Below are positions 25,599 through 33,796 of a stretch of 64,000 nucleotides of DNA, piece by piece. This DNA is from a virus, in IMG/VR virus record IMGVR_UViG_3300032294_002706, positions 62,001-126,000 of that record; one strand, 5' to 3'. Positions within the stretch are counted from its first letter, which is position 1, and each line of letters opens with the position of its first letter. The notes under the pieces were generated by a model, which worked only from the letters and a program-made list of their open reading frames with translations, was not told where the DNA came from and made no database searches. The position numbers and the translations under genes are program-made.

Positions 25599-27170
25599 AT
25601 GAAGTTTGAAGAATTAACAAAGGAACAGGTATTACTAATTTCTGAAATTTACTGGAATAAAGAGTTAAGCTGGGATGACCGAATGAAACAACTTAGCGAT
25701 TATTTAGATAAATCAGAAAGAACTGTTCAAAAATGGTTAGCCAAGCTTGGAATAACCGAGAGTTCTGTTCAAGAATCTCCACAATTAATAAAGGCCAGAG
25801 AAAAAAAGTTCGATAAGAAAAAGAAGCGATTCCTAATCACTTGGGCTCAAAATGATACGCCAGTTCATGAGGCATTCGTTTCTAATCTAGAAGCCTATGC
25901 TCGCGAAATCAATGCGGACATTCATGTTATCGCTGGTCGATACAAAAATCCAACCTCTGTATTTACTGACAAGAACTACGAAACCTGGTCAGACCGAATA
26001 TTAGACTACTTGGATGCGAACCGTCATGAACTTCACAAACACATGTGGATCATGTCAGACGTAAAGATTCAGCCTACTGCCGTTGACCCAATGACCTGTC
26101 TGCAAGGAATGAGCGGAATCAATTCATGCGTTTTTGGATCGCCTAAGGTACATTTAGAAACAATCCCAGTCCTTGAGGGTAATTTACCTAAAATGATGCT
26201 CACGACAGGTGCATGTACTGTTAAAAACTACACGGATTCCAAATCCGGTAAAAAAGGAGAGTTTCATCATACTCTAGGATTCGCAATAGTCGAAATCAAG
26301 AATTCAGACGTATTCTTTGTTCGCCAAGTAACCGCGACTGAGGATGGTGATTTTTACGATCTTAACTATCGAGTTCAGTATGACGAAGACTCTTTTGAGA
26401 GTTCAGTTTCTAAAAACTCGGAAATATCTGCTGCAATTCTTGGAGATCTTCACTATGGTCAGCATGATGAAAGAGTGATTGATAAAACTCTAAAACTCTT
26501 CAAGACCTTGAAACCCGATCACGTGGTCTTGCATGACGTGTTTGACGGACTTTCAATAAATCACCATGAAAGCAAAGACCCATTCATTCAATACCAGAGA
26601 GAAGTCGACGGATCTAACCGATTACGTTGGGAGATAGACGCGATGCTTTCTGGATTAGAAGACTTTGCAGAATACGATGTTACTGTTGTTAGAAGTAATC
26701 ATGATGACTTCTTAGATCGCTGGCTTAAGAGCACCGATTGGAGAAAAGCAACCACTCTTAAAAATTCTTTGGAGTACATGGAGTTCAGCACTCTATTACT
26801 AAAGGGAGAAGCTCCAAACGGAATCATTCCATATCTAATCAAAAAGAAATTTCCAAACTTTAGAACGCTAGGCCGAAGCGACAGTTTCGTGGTCAATGGC
26901 TGGGAGTTAGGTCAACACGGAGATATTGGATCGAACGGATCACGCGGGTCGCTTTTACAATTTAGAAAGTTAAATACTAAAGTAGTAGTTGGCCATTACC
27001 ATTCTCCTGGCAGAAAGGACGGTGCATTAGCGGTCGGAACGTCAACCTTACTGCGAGTCAACTATAACGTAGGTCCTAGTGGTTGGTTACAGTCACACGT
27101 AATCATTCATAAGGATGCAAAAGCACAACATATTAATTTCATTAAGGGCGAATTTACGACCCTATTTTAA
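25599..27170 (+). CDS. calcineurin-like metallophosphatase with N-terminal helix-turn-helix
   Basis: A 523-residue protein. Residues 1-55 form an HTH-like region (DYLDKSERTVQKWLAKLGI). The metallophosphatase domain starts near residue 275: AAILGDLHYGQHD (motif D-x-H), VVLHDVFDG (in place of GD-x-x-D), VRSNHDDFLDRW (NHD), GQHGD and VVGHYHSPG (GHxH). All five metal-binding motifs are present. T5 A1, a phage DNA-degrading protein, has a similar overall plan, so a nuclease role is possible. A TATAATTAATAAA sequence near 25567 is a candidate promoter. Confidence 0.75.
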   Translation: MKFEELTKEQVLLISEIYWNKELSWDDRMKQLSDYLDKSERTVQKWLAKLGITESSVQESPQLIKAREKKFDKKKKRFLITWAQNDTPVHEAFVSNLEAYAREINADIHVIAGRYKNPTSVFTDKNYETWSDRILDYLDANRHELHKHMWIMSDVKIQPTAVDPMTCLQGMSGINSCVFGSPKVHLETIPVLEGNLPKMMLTTGACTVKNYTDSKSGKKGEFHHTLGFAIVEIKNSDVFFVRQVTATEDGDFYDLNYRVQYDEDSFESSVSKNSEISAAILGDLHYGQHDERVIDKTLKLFKTLKPDHVVLHDVFDGLSINHHESKDPFIQYQREVDGSNRLRWEIDAMLSGLEDFAEYDVTVVRSNHDDFLDRWLKSTDWRKATTLKNSLEYMEFSTLLLKGEAPNGIIPYLIKKKFPNFRTLGRSDSFVVNGWELGQHGDIGSNGSRGSLLQFRKLNTKVVVGHYHSPGRKDGALAVGTSTLLRVNYNVGPSGWLQSHVIIHKDAKAQHINFIKGEFTTLF

Positions 27171-27184
27171 ATAACCTAACCCAA

Positions 27185-28480
27185 ATGATAGATTCATCAA
27201 ACATCCAATCCCTTGTAGGAAACCACGTAGCTCCTTACATTTACAATTCCAAAGAATTCATTCCTGGAAAAACTCCGATTTATTATTCTGGTCCCTATTG
27301 GGACAACTGTGAAATTGAAGCAGCAATAAACGCTTTCGTAAACGGTAAATGGATAACTACTGGTGAGAATGTTTTTAAATTTGAGCGAGCCTTTTCTCGT
27401 AGATTTAATGTGAAACATTCGTTAATGGTTAATTCAGGTTCTTCTGCGAACCTAGTGTTAATCACCGCATTAAAAACTAGATTCGGTTGGGAAGATGGAG
27501 ATGAAGTGATCGTTTCGCCTGTTGGATTTCCAACCACAATTTCGGTACTATATCAGAACCGGCTTACTCCGGTTTTTGTCGATATTGAATGGGATACTCT
27601 TAACTTTGATGTTGATAAAATCAAAGAAAAGATTAACTCGAAAACCAAAGCAATCTTTGTTTCTCCAGTACTTGGAAATCCTCCAGATTTTGATAAATTG
27701 CTTGATCTTTGCGAAAAATACGGACTCTTGTTAGTTGGAGACAACTGTGATAGTTTAGGTTCAAAGTGGAATGGCAAGTATCTTAATGAGTACTACATTG
27801 CATTCTCAAATTCATTTTATCCAGCTCACCACATTTCAACTGGAGAAGGTGGAATGGTTTGCACTAATGACGATGACCTTAAAAAGATAATGACCAGCGT
27901 TGCGTGGTGGGGAAGAGACTGTTATTGCGTAGGTTCCGCAAATCTTTTATCTTGTGGAACTTGTGGAAAGCGTTTCGATAAATGGTTAGACACATACGAT
28001 GGAATAATTGATCATAAATACGTGTTCTCAAATATGGGATATAATTTAAAACCATTGGATCTACAAGGAGCTATCGGATTAGAACAATTGAAGAAATTAG
28101 ATGAAATTGAAGCTAACCGCAGAGTATCTCGTGATCGATTAACTGATATATTTACCGATAATATTGTAGGATTAAGAGCACCAAGCGTATTAGATAATGC
28201 GGATCCATGTTGGTTTGGAACACCATTCATTTGTGATGACCCATCTAATCCTGACCTAAAACAACGCTTAGTACAATACTTAGAAGATAATAAGATTCAA
28301 ACTCGTAATTACTTTGCTGGCAATATTTTATTGCATCCTGGATACTCTCATCTAGGAAACTCAGCAGAATTCCCTGAATCCAATAAAGTGCTAGACAAAG
28401 TATTTTTCATTGGGGCTGCACCTCACTACACTGAACCCGTATTTGAATATGTTGAACAAATAGTAAAGAATTTTAAATGA
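27185..28480 (+). CDS. CDP-4-keto-6-deoxyglucose-3-dehydrase-like PLP enzyme (E1/RfbH-like)
   Basis: A 431-residue DegT/DnrJ/EryC1-fold protein (RfbH is about 437). In SFYPAHHISTGEGG the usual PLP-binding Lys is replaced by His, the hallmark of E1/ColD-type dehydrases. WWGRDCYC followed by LLSCGTCGKRFDKWL supplies the Cys set of the E1 [2Fe-2S] cluster; HKYVFSNMGYNLKPLDLQGA also matches RfbH. E1 removes the C3 hydroxyl of CDP-4-keto-6-deoxyglucose together with a reductase (E3), which is not seen in this window. The next gene overlaps it by 4 bases. Confidence 0.85.
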   Translation: MIDSSNIQSLVGNHVAPYIYNSKEFIPGKTPIYYSGPYWDNCEIEAAINAFVNGKWITTGENVFKFERAFSRRFNVKHSLMVNSGSSANLVLITALKTRFGWEDGDEVIVSPVGFPTTISVLYQNRLTPVFVDIEWDTLNFDVDKIKEKINSKTKAIFVSPVLGNPPDFDKLLDLCEKYGLLLVGDNCDSLGSKWNGKYLNEYYIAFSNSFYPAHHISTGEGGMVCTNDDDLKKIMTSVAWWGRDCYCVGSANLLSCGTCGKRFDKWLDTYDGIIDHKYVFSNMGYNLKPLDLQGAIGLEQLKKLDEIEANRRVSRDRLTDIFTDNIVGLRAPSVLDNADPCWFGTPFICDDPSNPDLKQRLVQYLEDNKIQTRNYFAGNILLHPGYSHLGNSAEFPESNKVLDKVFFIGAAPHYTEPVFEYVEQIVKNFK

Positions 28481-29748
28481 TAATAATTTTAGGAGACGGA
28501 TTACTTGCAACCGAAATCGTTAAACAAACTGGTTGGACCCAAGTATCTAGAAACAAGGATGGATTCGATATTACGGATGTTTCTACTTGGAAAAATCTGT
28601 TAGACGGTGCAACCTCCATTGTTAATTGTATTGCCTACACTAATACCTATGACTCTAATAGAGATCCGAATTGGCAAGTTAATGTAGTTGGTGTAAAATC
28701 ACTAATTGACTTCTGTAATCAGCGATCAATTAAATTGATCCACATTTCAACAGATTACGTTTATACTGGATCGGTAAGTCAAGCCTCAGAGACTGATGTA
28801 CCAGTTCATTTGCCTACATGGTACGGCTATTCTAAATTGGTCGGAGATGCATTAGTACAGTTAGAATCAGCAAATTACTTAATATGCAGAGAGTCTCATA
28901 AGCCATATCCATTTCCATACGATAAAGCATGGAATGATCAATTGACTAATGGTGATTTCGTAACAACTATCGCAAGAATAATCATTGATCTAATTAATAA
29001 AAAAGCTACCGGCCTCTACAATGTCGGTACTGACTTGAAAACATGGCACTCACTAACGACTGAAGAGTTTAATACTGATCCAATTGGACGACCGAGTTTT
29101 GCACCAGCTGATATTTCAATGGATATTTCTAAACTGAAAGGATTTCAAAATCAAATCAGCAAAGAATTAGTTATTGCTGCTTACGATAGAGACTATTCGT
29201 GGATTGATCAACTTGACTCAAACGTTAAAACAACCGTTTATAGGAAGGGCGAGCTCGTCCCACCTAGTGAATCTGAGATTTATATTTCAAATAATGTGGG
29301 TAGAGATGTGCATACTTTCTTTTATCATATAGTCAATCGATATGATAGCTTGGCCGATTTCACGTTCTTCTCTCAAGATTATCCATTCGACCATGTTGCA
29401 AATTATATAGATTTAATTAATGGAGACTTTTTAAATTGGACAGCCGATGCCATGTATCAAAATGAAGAAATTTGGTTTTTTGATACGACTTATAGAAGAA
29501 TCTTGGAGACCGATAAATTTGGAAATCCCCATCATGCAGGTTTAGACCTAGAACCGGTTTGGGCAAAAATATTTTCCGAACCTTGCCCAGAGAGCCTTGG
29601 TTTTGTAGCGGCTGGCCATTTTTGTGCTTCTCGAAAGCAACTCCATAAGAAACCAAAGGAATTCTATGAAAAGATTCTTAGAATTCTAGAGGAGGATCCG
29701 CTTTCGCCATGGTGCATTGAACGTTTTGAAATTTACATATTCACATAA
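28477..29748 (+). CDS. fusion of dTDP-4-dehydrorhamnose reductase-like SDR and DUF3431 domain
   Basis: A 423-residue protein. Residues 1-235 are an extended SDR: IIILGDGLLATEIV (nucleotide-binding glycine motif, atypical), VNCIAYTNT, LIHISTDYVYTG and WYGYSKLVGD with the catalytic Tyr and Lys. This matches RfbD-like reductases. Residues 245-423 are DUF3431-like: VYRKGELVPP, NVGRDVHTFFYHIVNRYDSL, FFSQDYPFDH and a C-terminal PKEFYEKILRI. It is translationally coupled to the E1-like dehydrase, so both probably act on one deoxysugar. I infer that the DUF3431 part transfers or recognises the sugar. Confidence 0.75.
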   Translation: MIIILGDGLLATEIVKQTGWTQVSRNKDGFDITDVSTWKNLLDGATSIVNCIAYTNTYDSNRDPNWQVNVVGVKSLIDFCNQRSIKLIHISTDYVYTGSVSQASETDVPVHLPTWYGYSKLVGDALVQLESANYLICRESHKPYPFPYDKAWNDQLTNGDFVTTIARIIIDLINKKATGLYNVGTDLKTWHSLTTEEFNTDPIGRPSFAPADISMDISKLKGFQNQISKELVIAAYDRDYSWIDQLDSNVKTTVYRKGELVPPSESEIYISNNVGRDVHTFFYHIVNRYDSLADFTFFSQDYPFDHVANYIDLINGDFLNWTADAMYQNEEIWFFDTTYRRILETDKFGNPHHAGLDLEPVWAKIFSEPCPESLGFVAAGHFCASRKQLHKKPKEFYEKILRILEEDPLSPWCIERFEIYIFT

Positions 29749-29780
29749 AAAAAAGCTCCGAAAGGAGCTTTTTCTTTTTT
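29747..29780. terminator. bidirectional terminator between convergent genes
   Basis: AAAAGCTCC (29751-29759) pairs with GGAGCTTTT (29764-29772) around GAAA, with A and T runs on both sides. It sits between the converging genes ending at 29748 and 29779. Confidence 0.9.
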
Positions 29781-31647
29781 AATCTTCAATATGTATTATT
29801 GGTTCGGGATAGGATTCATCTGTTTCATTAGTCGTCACATTAGGATGATTAATACTCTCAGTTATTGATTCCATTAAATCCTTATTTAGGTTATAGAATT
29901 CTGAATGGACTGATGACGGAGTGTATTCCTTATAGGTACCGTAATTCTTTTCTTTTATTGAATTTAAGATTGTCTCCGATACTGAGTCTGATGCAATTTC
30001 AATTAATTTAGTATCTCTTTTAATGTTCAAGTTTCTTGATCTTTTCTTAGCCAATTCAAGTTGTAAAGCAATATCTTTTATTCTACTAGGCTCTGCTGCA
30101 ATTGACAGCGGTTCGTATTGAGGTTTAATTGATTTAAGAATACTATCAACGTTTCCATCATTGATCACTACGTGTCCTGTAATATTATGAGTATCACTTG
30201 CTACTAATTTATTAAGCGCATTATTCAATGTTTCCTTTTTAAATGGAAATCGTTTTGTCTGTTTTCCTGGATGAATGCAGACCAGAAGGGTTGGTACTCC
30301 AGTTTTTTCAGTTAATGCCTTTGCTGTTTTGCTATGGCCTTTGTGGATTGGCTGAAATTCTGAGATTAACAAATTTACCTTTTTAACTTTACGTTGCTCT
30401 CCTTGTTGTAAATCATAAGTTTCGAAATAGCCTGGAGTCTTTTCATCTCCGACGAATTCACTGAATGATGGAAAATAATTCTCGTATAGTTTTTCTCCCA
30501 TTGCAACCTGATTTAATTTCTCGATTTGGGAAATGAGATTAGCTTTCATTGAATCAGTAAATATCGGAGAATTGATTTTAACCTTCTTTTTACGGAACGT
30601 ATTGATGAAAACTCTGTATATTTCTTTGTAGTTAGGATTCTCTTGTAGGATAGGTATGACGATAGGATCGTTTATTAAGTTCGAGTTAATGTCAAATTCT
30701 TCTCGTTTCAAGAAGTCTGGAACTTGAATATCAAGATCACTGTACTTGTCTCCATATTCATGAATGAATTCTACGAATAGGTGATTAAGCAGAGATACGA
30801 ATCTCTCTTCAACTGTTTCTCCAGAAATTGTGAATGATCTTAGGTCCGAAAGTCTGTAACTCTCAATGAAATTCATTAAGTCGCTCACGATTATCCAAAT
30901 GTAATCATCGCTCTTTTTACCAACTTGAGGTTTAGGTAAGTTCTTTGAATTATCGTAGAATACCGGATCCACTAATTTGGCCAGTATTGCCGAATCGTCC
31001 ATTGTTGATTCATCATCGTAGAATCTAAATACCACTTCATCGATTGAACGATCGTCCACTGAATTTTGAGAATTTTCATCGACGGTTGGGCTAAGTATCG
31101 ATATGAGATGCTTAGTGAATGATTCGGTCTTAAACTTCTCCGATAGCTTTTCCAATGGAGTAAAAATGAACTCTTGGATCTTTACCTGCTGATCTTCAGA
31201 CAACTTTCCTTGGAAAAGAATCGCTGGCTGATTAACGTTTAGGGATCCTGCCCATTTATTAAGTTCCTCCCTATCGTGAATTACGCTAGCTATTTGATAA
31301 TTCTCATCTAGGACTTTAATGTGGCTTATTGTTAGCGGATTCTCTCTACCTGAGGCATAATCAAATCCAAATACGTAATTTTCAGGTAATGATTTTAGTA
31401 TATCACTCCCAAGGCTCTCAAAATGTTTAACGCCTGGTTCGTAGTATTTACTAAGAACCCTGTCGATGTAGCTAATTTTGCTGTCCTTTTTAAAGAAGTT
31501 AAATTTATCTGTACTTGCATCTCTTTTTGCACCAAAGTAGGCGCCTTCTATTTTTTCGTTAATGATGACGGTTTTATTAAGGAGATTCTCCAAGAAGTCC
31601 TTGCCACGTTTTTCATAAACGTCTCTTAAATGTGATAGTCCTGCCAT
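29779..31647 (-). CDS. ligase-like domain fused to HIGH-type nucleotidyltransferase
   Basis: A 622-residue protein. Near residue 30, VIINEKIEGAYFGAKRD looks like motif I (K-x-E/D-G) of the covalent nucleotidyltransferase (DNA/RNA ligase) superfamily, and YVFGFDYASG could be motif III; later motifs are unclear. From about residue 425, NLLISEFQPIHKGHSKTAKAL is a HIGH-type nucleotidyltransferase motif like those of NMN adenylyltransferase and cytidylyltransferases, followed by SIAAEPSRIK. It is preceded by P-loop and HAD genes on the same strand, so an RNA or DNA end-repair complex, or NAD-linked metabolism, is possible. Confidence 0.55.
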   Translation of the reverse strand: MAGLSHLRDVYEKRGKDFLENLLNKTVIINEKIEGAYFGAKRDASTDKFNFFKKDSKISYIDRVLSKYYEPGVKHFESLGSDILKSLPENYVFGFDYASGRENPLTISHIKVLDENYQIASVIHDREELNKWAGSLNVNQPAILFQGKLSEDQQVKIQEFIFTPLEKLSEKFKTESFTKHLISILSPTVDENSQNSVDDRSIDEVVFRFYDDESTMDDSAILAKLVDPVFYDNSKNLPKPQVGKKSDDYIWIIVSDLMNFIESYRLSDLRSFTISGETVEERFVSLLNHLFVEFIHEYGDKYSDLDIQVPDFLKREEFDINSNLINDPIVIPILQENPNYKEIYRVFINTFRKKKVKINSPIFTDSMKANLISQIEKLNQVAMGEKLYENYFPSFSEFVGDEKTPGYFETYDLQQGEQRKVKKVNLLISEFQPIHKGHSKTAKALTEKTGVPTLLVCIHPGKQTKRFPFKKETLNNALNKLVASDTHNITGHVVINDGNVDSILKSIKPQYEPLSIAAEPSRIKDIALQLELAKKRSRNLNIKRDTKLIEIASDSVSETILNSIKEKNYGTYKEYTPSSVHSEFYNLNKDLMESITESINHPNVTTNETDESYPEPIIHIED

Positions 31648-31652
31648 ATTGG

Positions 31653-32261
31653 TTATTTATTAGGCTCAATGCCCAATAGCTTGCAGCATTCGTTATTAAA
31701 TGAAACTACTGATGTTTCATCAAAGTGATTGAAAACGAAACTTAGTCCGTTATTTTTAGTAGTATCCGAAAGGCCTCTTAGCCCGGACTCTATTAAGTTA
31801 GCCATTAACTGTTGTTCTTCAACCGTTGAGTGAGTGCCGTCCCAAGTGTCTTTGACTCTGCTTGAATCGCCAGTTTGACCAGCGACTGACACGACCAGAG
31901 TTTTGGAATTTTTATAGAGATCCGAGCTTACAAGCTTAAGAAACTCAAGCTCAGCTCGACTTCGACCCAGTCGCTTTCTCAGTATTGCCCAAGTATAAGC
32001 AGATATGATAGCTCTGTCAAATATCCAAATTTTATCCTTGTATTCGGGTCGTAAGTTCATTTCCATAATGGTCATGATGTTACCTAAACTGAAATAGTGT
32101 AGTGCAGGAGTTGCATCAAGATCAACAAGATCAAGTGCCTTTACGTGATTCGCAAAATAGAACTTATAGTACTCGATTCTTGGATCCTTGTGAGTTTCAA
32201 TGAATTGATTAATTAGGAACGTTTTGCCTGATCCCCTGGCGCCTTCTATTATTAGTAGCAT
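31653..32261 (-). CDS. P-loop nucleoside/polynucleotide kinase-like protein
   Basis: A 202-residue protein from ATG 32261 (an upstream ATG at 32318 would run deeper into the neighbouring gene). MLLIIEGARGSGKTFLINQF is a Walker A at the N-terminus. IWIFDRAIISAYTWA is a D-R-x-x-x-S motif as in thymidylate kinase and some polynucleotide kinases, followed by a possible lid region (RKRLGRSRAELE). It overlaps the HAD gene by 10 bases. The substrate, whether dNMP or a nucleic-acid 5' end, cannot be decided. Confidence 0.6.
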   Translation of the reverse strand: MLLIIEGARGSGKTFLINQFIETHKDPRIEYYKFYFANHVKALDLVDLDATPALHYFSLGNIMTIMEMNLRPEYKDKIWIFDRAIISAYTWAILRKRLGRSRAELEFLKLVSSDLYKNSKTLVVSVAGQTGDSSRVKDTWDGTHSTVEEQQLMANLIESGLRGLSDTTKNNGLSFVFNHFDETSVVSFNNECCKLLGIEPNK

Positions 32262-32788
32262 AATAATTTTAATCTTTCTACTTTTGAAAATTTTTCTAGG
32301 GATCTTGCTGAATCCCAATCTATTTTAATTATTGTGCTCTTATCGACAAAAATGAAATCGACAGTAGCATTTAGTTCAGTATATAAAAAGTAAGAGGTGT
32401 ACTTAATGATTTCCCAAAGAGAATCCTCAAATATCGTAATTGAGTCAGCTTCAGTAGTTTCTACCAATTCAATGACGGTCTCAGCCTTATCGCTTTCTCT
32501 TCCCAAGAAATAGGTTTTATCGAACCTAATATTATACTCAGAAAGTAGATCCAGAACAGCTGATTCGCAAGCTTTAACTCGATGAGTTATCAAGTAGTTA
32601 AGACAATTGTCTCCAGTTCTGTCAATTGTGTTTGAGATTCCTCTAATGTTGAACTTTTTTGAGAGTGATTCCGGCGAATCGAACCATTGATAGGGTTCCA
32701 TGCCCTTAGCTTCACCGCATGTGTAACCTGGCACCCTAAATAAGGTTTCATCAAAATCAAATATGTTAATGTGTGGTCCGTTTTCCAT
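32252..32788 (-). CDS. HAD-superfamily phosphatase (Swiss-Army-Knife type)
   Basis: A 178-residue protein. HAD motifs: INIFDFDETLFRVP (motif I DxDxT), NYLITHRVKACES (motif II Thr), and TIFEDSLWEIIKY (motif IV with acidic residues). The early D-F-D-E-T-L-F followed by P-x-x-W resembles the HAD domain of SAK RNA-repair proteins. It is encoded directly upstream of a P-loop kinase and a ligase-like gene. It may remove 3' phosphates or dephosphorylate nucleotides; the pairing with kinase and ligase favours end repair. Confidence 0.6.
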   Translation of the reverse strand: MENGPHINIFDFDETLFRVPGYTCGEAKGMEPYQWFDSPESLSKKFNIRGISNTIDRTGDNCLNYLITHRVKACESAVLDLLSEYNIRFDKTYFLGRESDKAETVIELVETTEADSITIFEDSLWEIIKYTSYFLYTELNATVDFIFVDKSTIIKIDWDSARSLEKFSKVERLKLLCY

Positions 32789-32839
32789 AGGCTATTTTAC
32801 TGATAAATAACTTAGTAGTTTTATCTAATATACTAAATA

Positions 32840-33307
32840 ATGAACAGAGTACTCAGACATACACGCGAACACATGGGCAACCGCTATCACCTTGTTAGGG
32901 AATGCGTGCAGGCTCAAAAACCTTTCGCGATCTATAATTTCACAAATTCCAAGCAATATAATCAATTTCTTTACGATTTGGACAACTACGGTAAGCTTAG
33001 TTACGTTTTACAGACAATCACTTCAGTTGACATGTCTAATAGAGTTAGACGAGTTTTTCCAAGCGTCTTTGTAACCAATGAAGGTACTGATATTAACCTA
33101 GACCAATTCAAAGAAATGGTTAAAGGCTCAATAAAGCACTACAACTTAGACTCAATCGTATGCCTATACGACGGTGCTGTGTCGGTTTTTTATAAGAACG
33201 GCGAACACCATGAAATTGGAAGCTCTCTATACGCTAGCAGTAGCATTCAGGAGTTTAACAGTGATTTTTATCAAATCGAAGGCATCTATTATTGTTTTAT
33301 CAGATAA
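32840..33307 (+). CDS. hypothetical protein
   Basis: A 155-residue protein that I do not recognise. It starts MNRVLRHTREHMGNRYHLVRE and appears alpha/beta with a YNFTNSKQYNQFLYDLDNYG segment and SIVCLYDGAVSVFYKNG near the end. It opens the plus-strand recombination cluster (UvsY-like, UvsW). The 51-base gap before it has TATCTAATATACTAAATAATG immediately at the start, a candidate promoter. Confidence 0.55.
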   Translation: MNRVLRHTREHMGNRYHLVRECVQAQKPFAIYNFTNSKQYNQFLYDLDNYGKLSYVLQTITSVDMSNRVRRVFPSVFVTNEGTDINLDQFKEMVKGSIKHYNLDSIVCLYDGAVSVFYKNGEHHEIGSSLYASSSIQEFNSDFYQIEGIYYCFIR

Positions 33308-33339
33308 AACTTCGGTCAATATCTTGATAGAATATAAAG

Positions 33340-33780
33340 ATGGAAGAAACTACCCAAAAAAGAACGATTGCCGAAGTATTTAGAGATAAGCGAGAGCTCT
33401 TCTCCGGCGAAATTTACATAGGAATCAAGTTACTTGAAAACGTACGTAAGATTCCAGAAGCCCAAGTAACTTTCTTGAGCTTAAGACAGAGAATGCTGGA
33501 AGAAAACCACACTCTGATCGAACACTTCACTCAGTTAAAAAAGACATATCGTGAGAAAAAGGGAGAAGAATGGGTTGATGCTTCAAAAAGTCATCAAGTC
33601 AGATACAATTCCAATGAAAAGAACACGATAGTTGACGGTAAGACTGCCTCAATCAAGGAAAAGCTTGAACAGGTTGAAAACCAGATAGGATTCTATGCAG
33701 AATCAATCAAAACAATAGACGCTGTCCTCTTTGGGATCAAAACTCGTCTAGACGTTCAAAAGCTCCTTGATGGGCATTAA
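33340..33780 (+). CDS. uvsY: UvsY-like recombination mediator
   Basis: A 146-residue all-helical protein (T4 UvsY 137). The C-terminal half aligns by pattern with UvsY: HQVRYNSNEKNTIVDGKT corresponds to its RYEKSEMKTVLSADKD region, and FYAESIKTIDAVLFGIKTR to LLDFCSGALDAIKSRGFAIK. UvsY loads the UvsX recombinase onto Gp32-covered ssDNA. The gene is immediately upstream of uvsW, and uvsY and uvsW are also neighbours in T4. The call rests on pattern, size and context. Confidence 0.55.
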   Translation: MEETTQKRTIAEVFRDKRELFSGEIYIGIKLLENVRKIPEAQVTFLSLRQRMLEENHTLIEHFTQLKKTYREKKGEEWVDASKSHQVRYNSNEKNTIVDGKTASIKEKLEQVENQIGFYAESIKTIDAVLFGIKTRLDVQKLLDGH

Positions 33781-33796
33781 AATTATTGACACTTAA

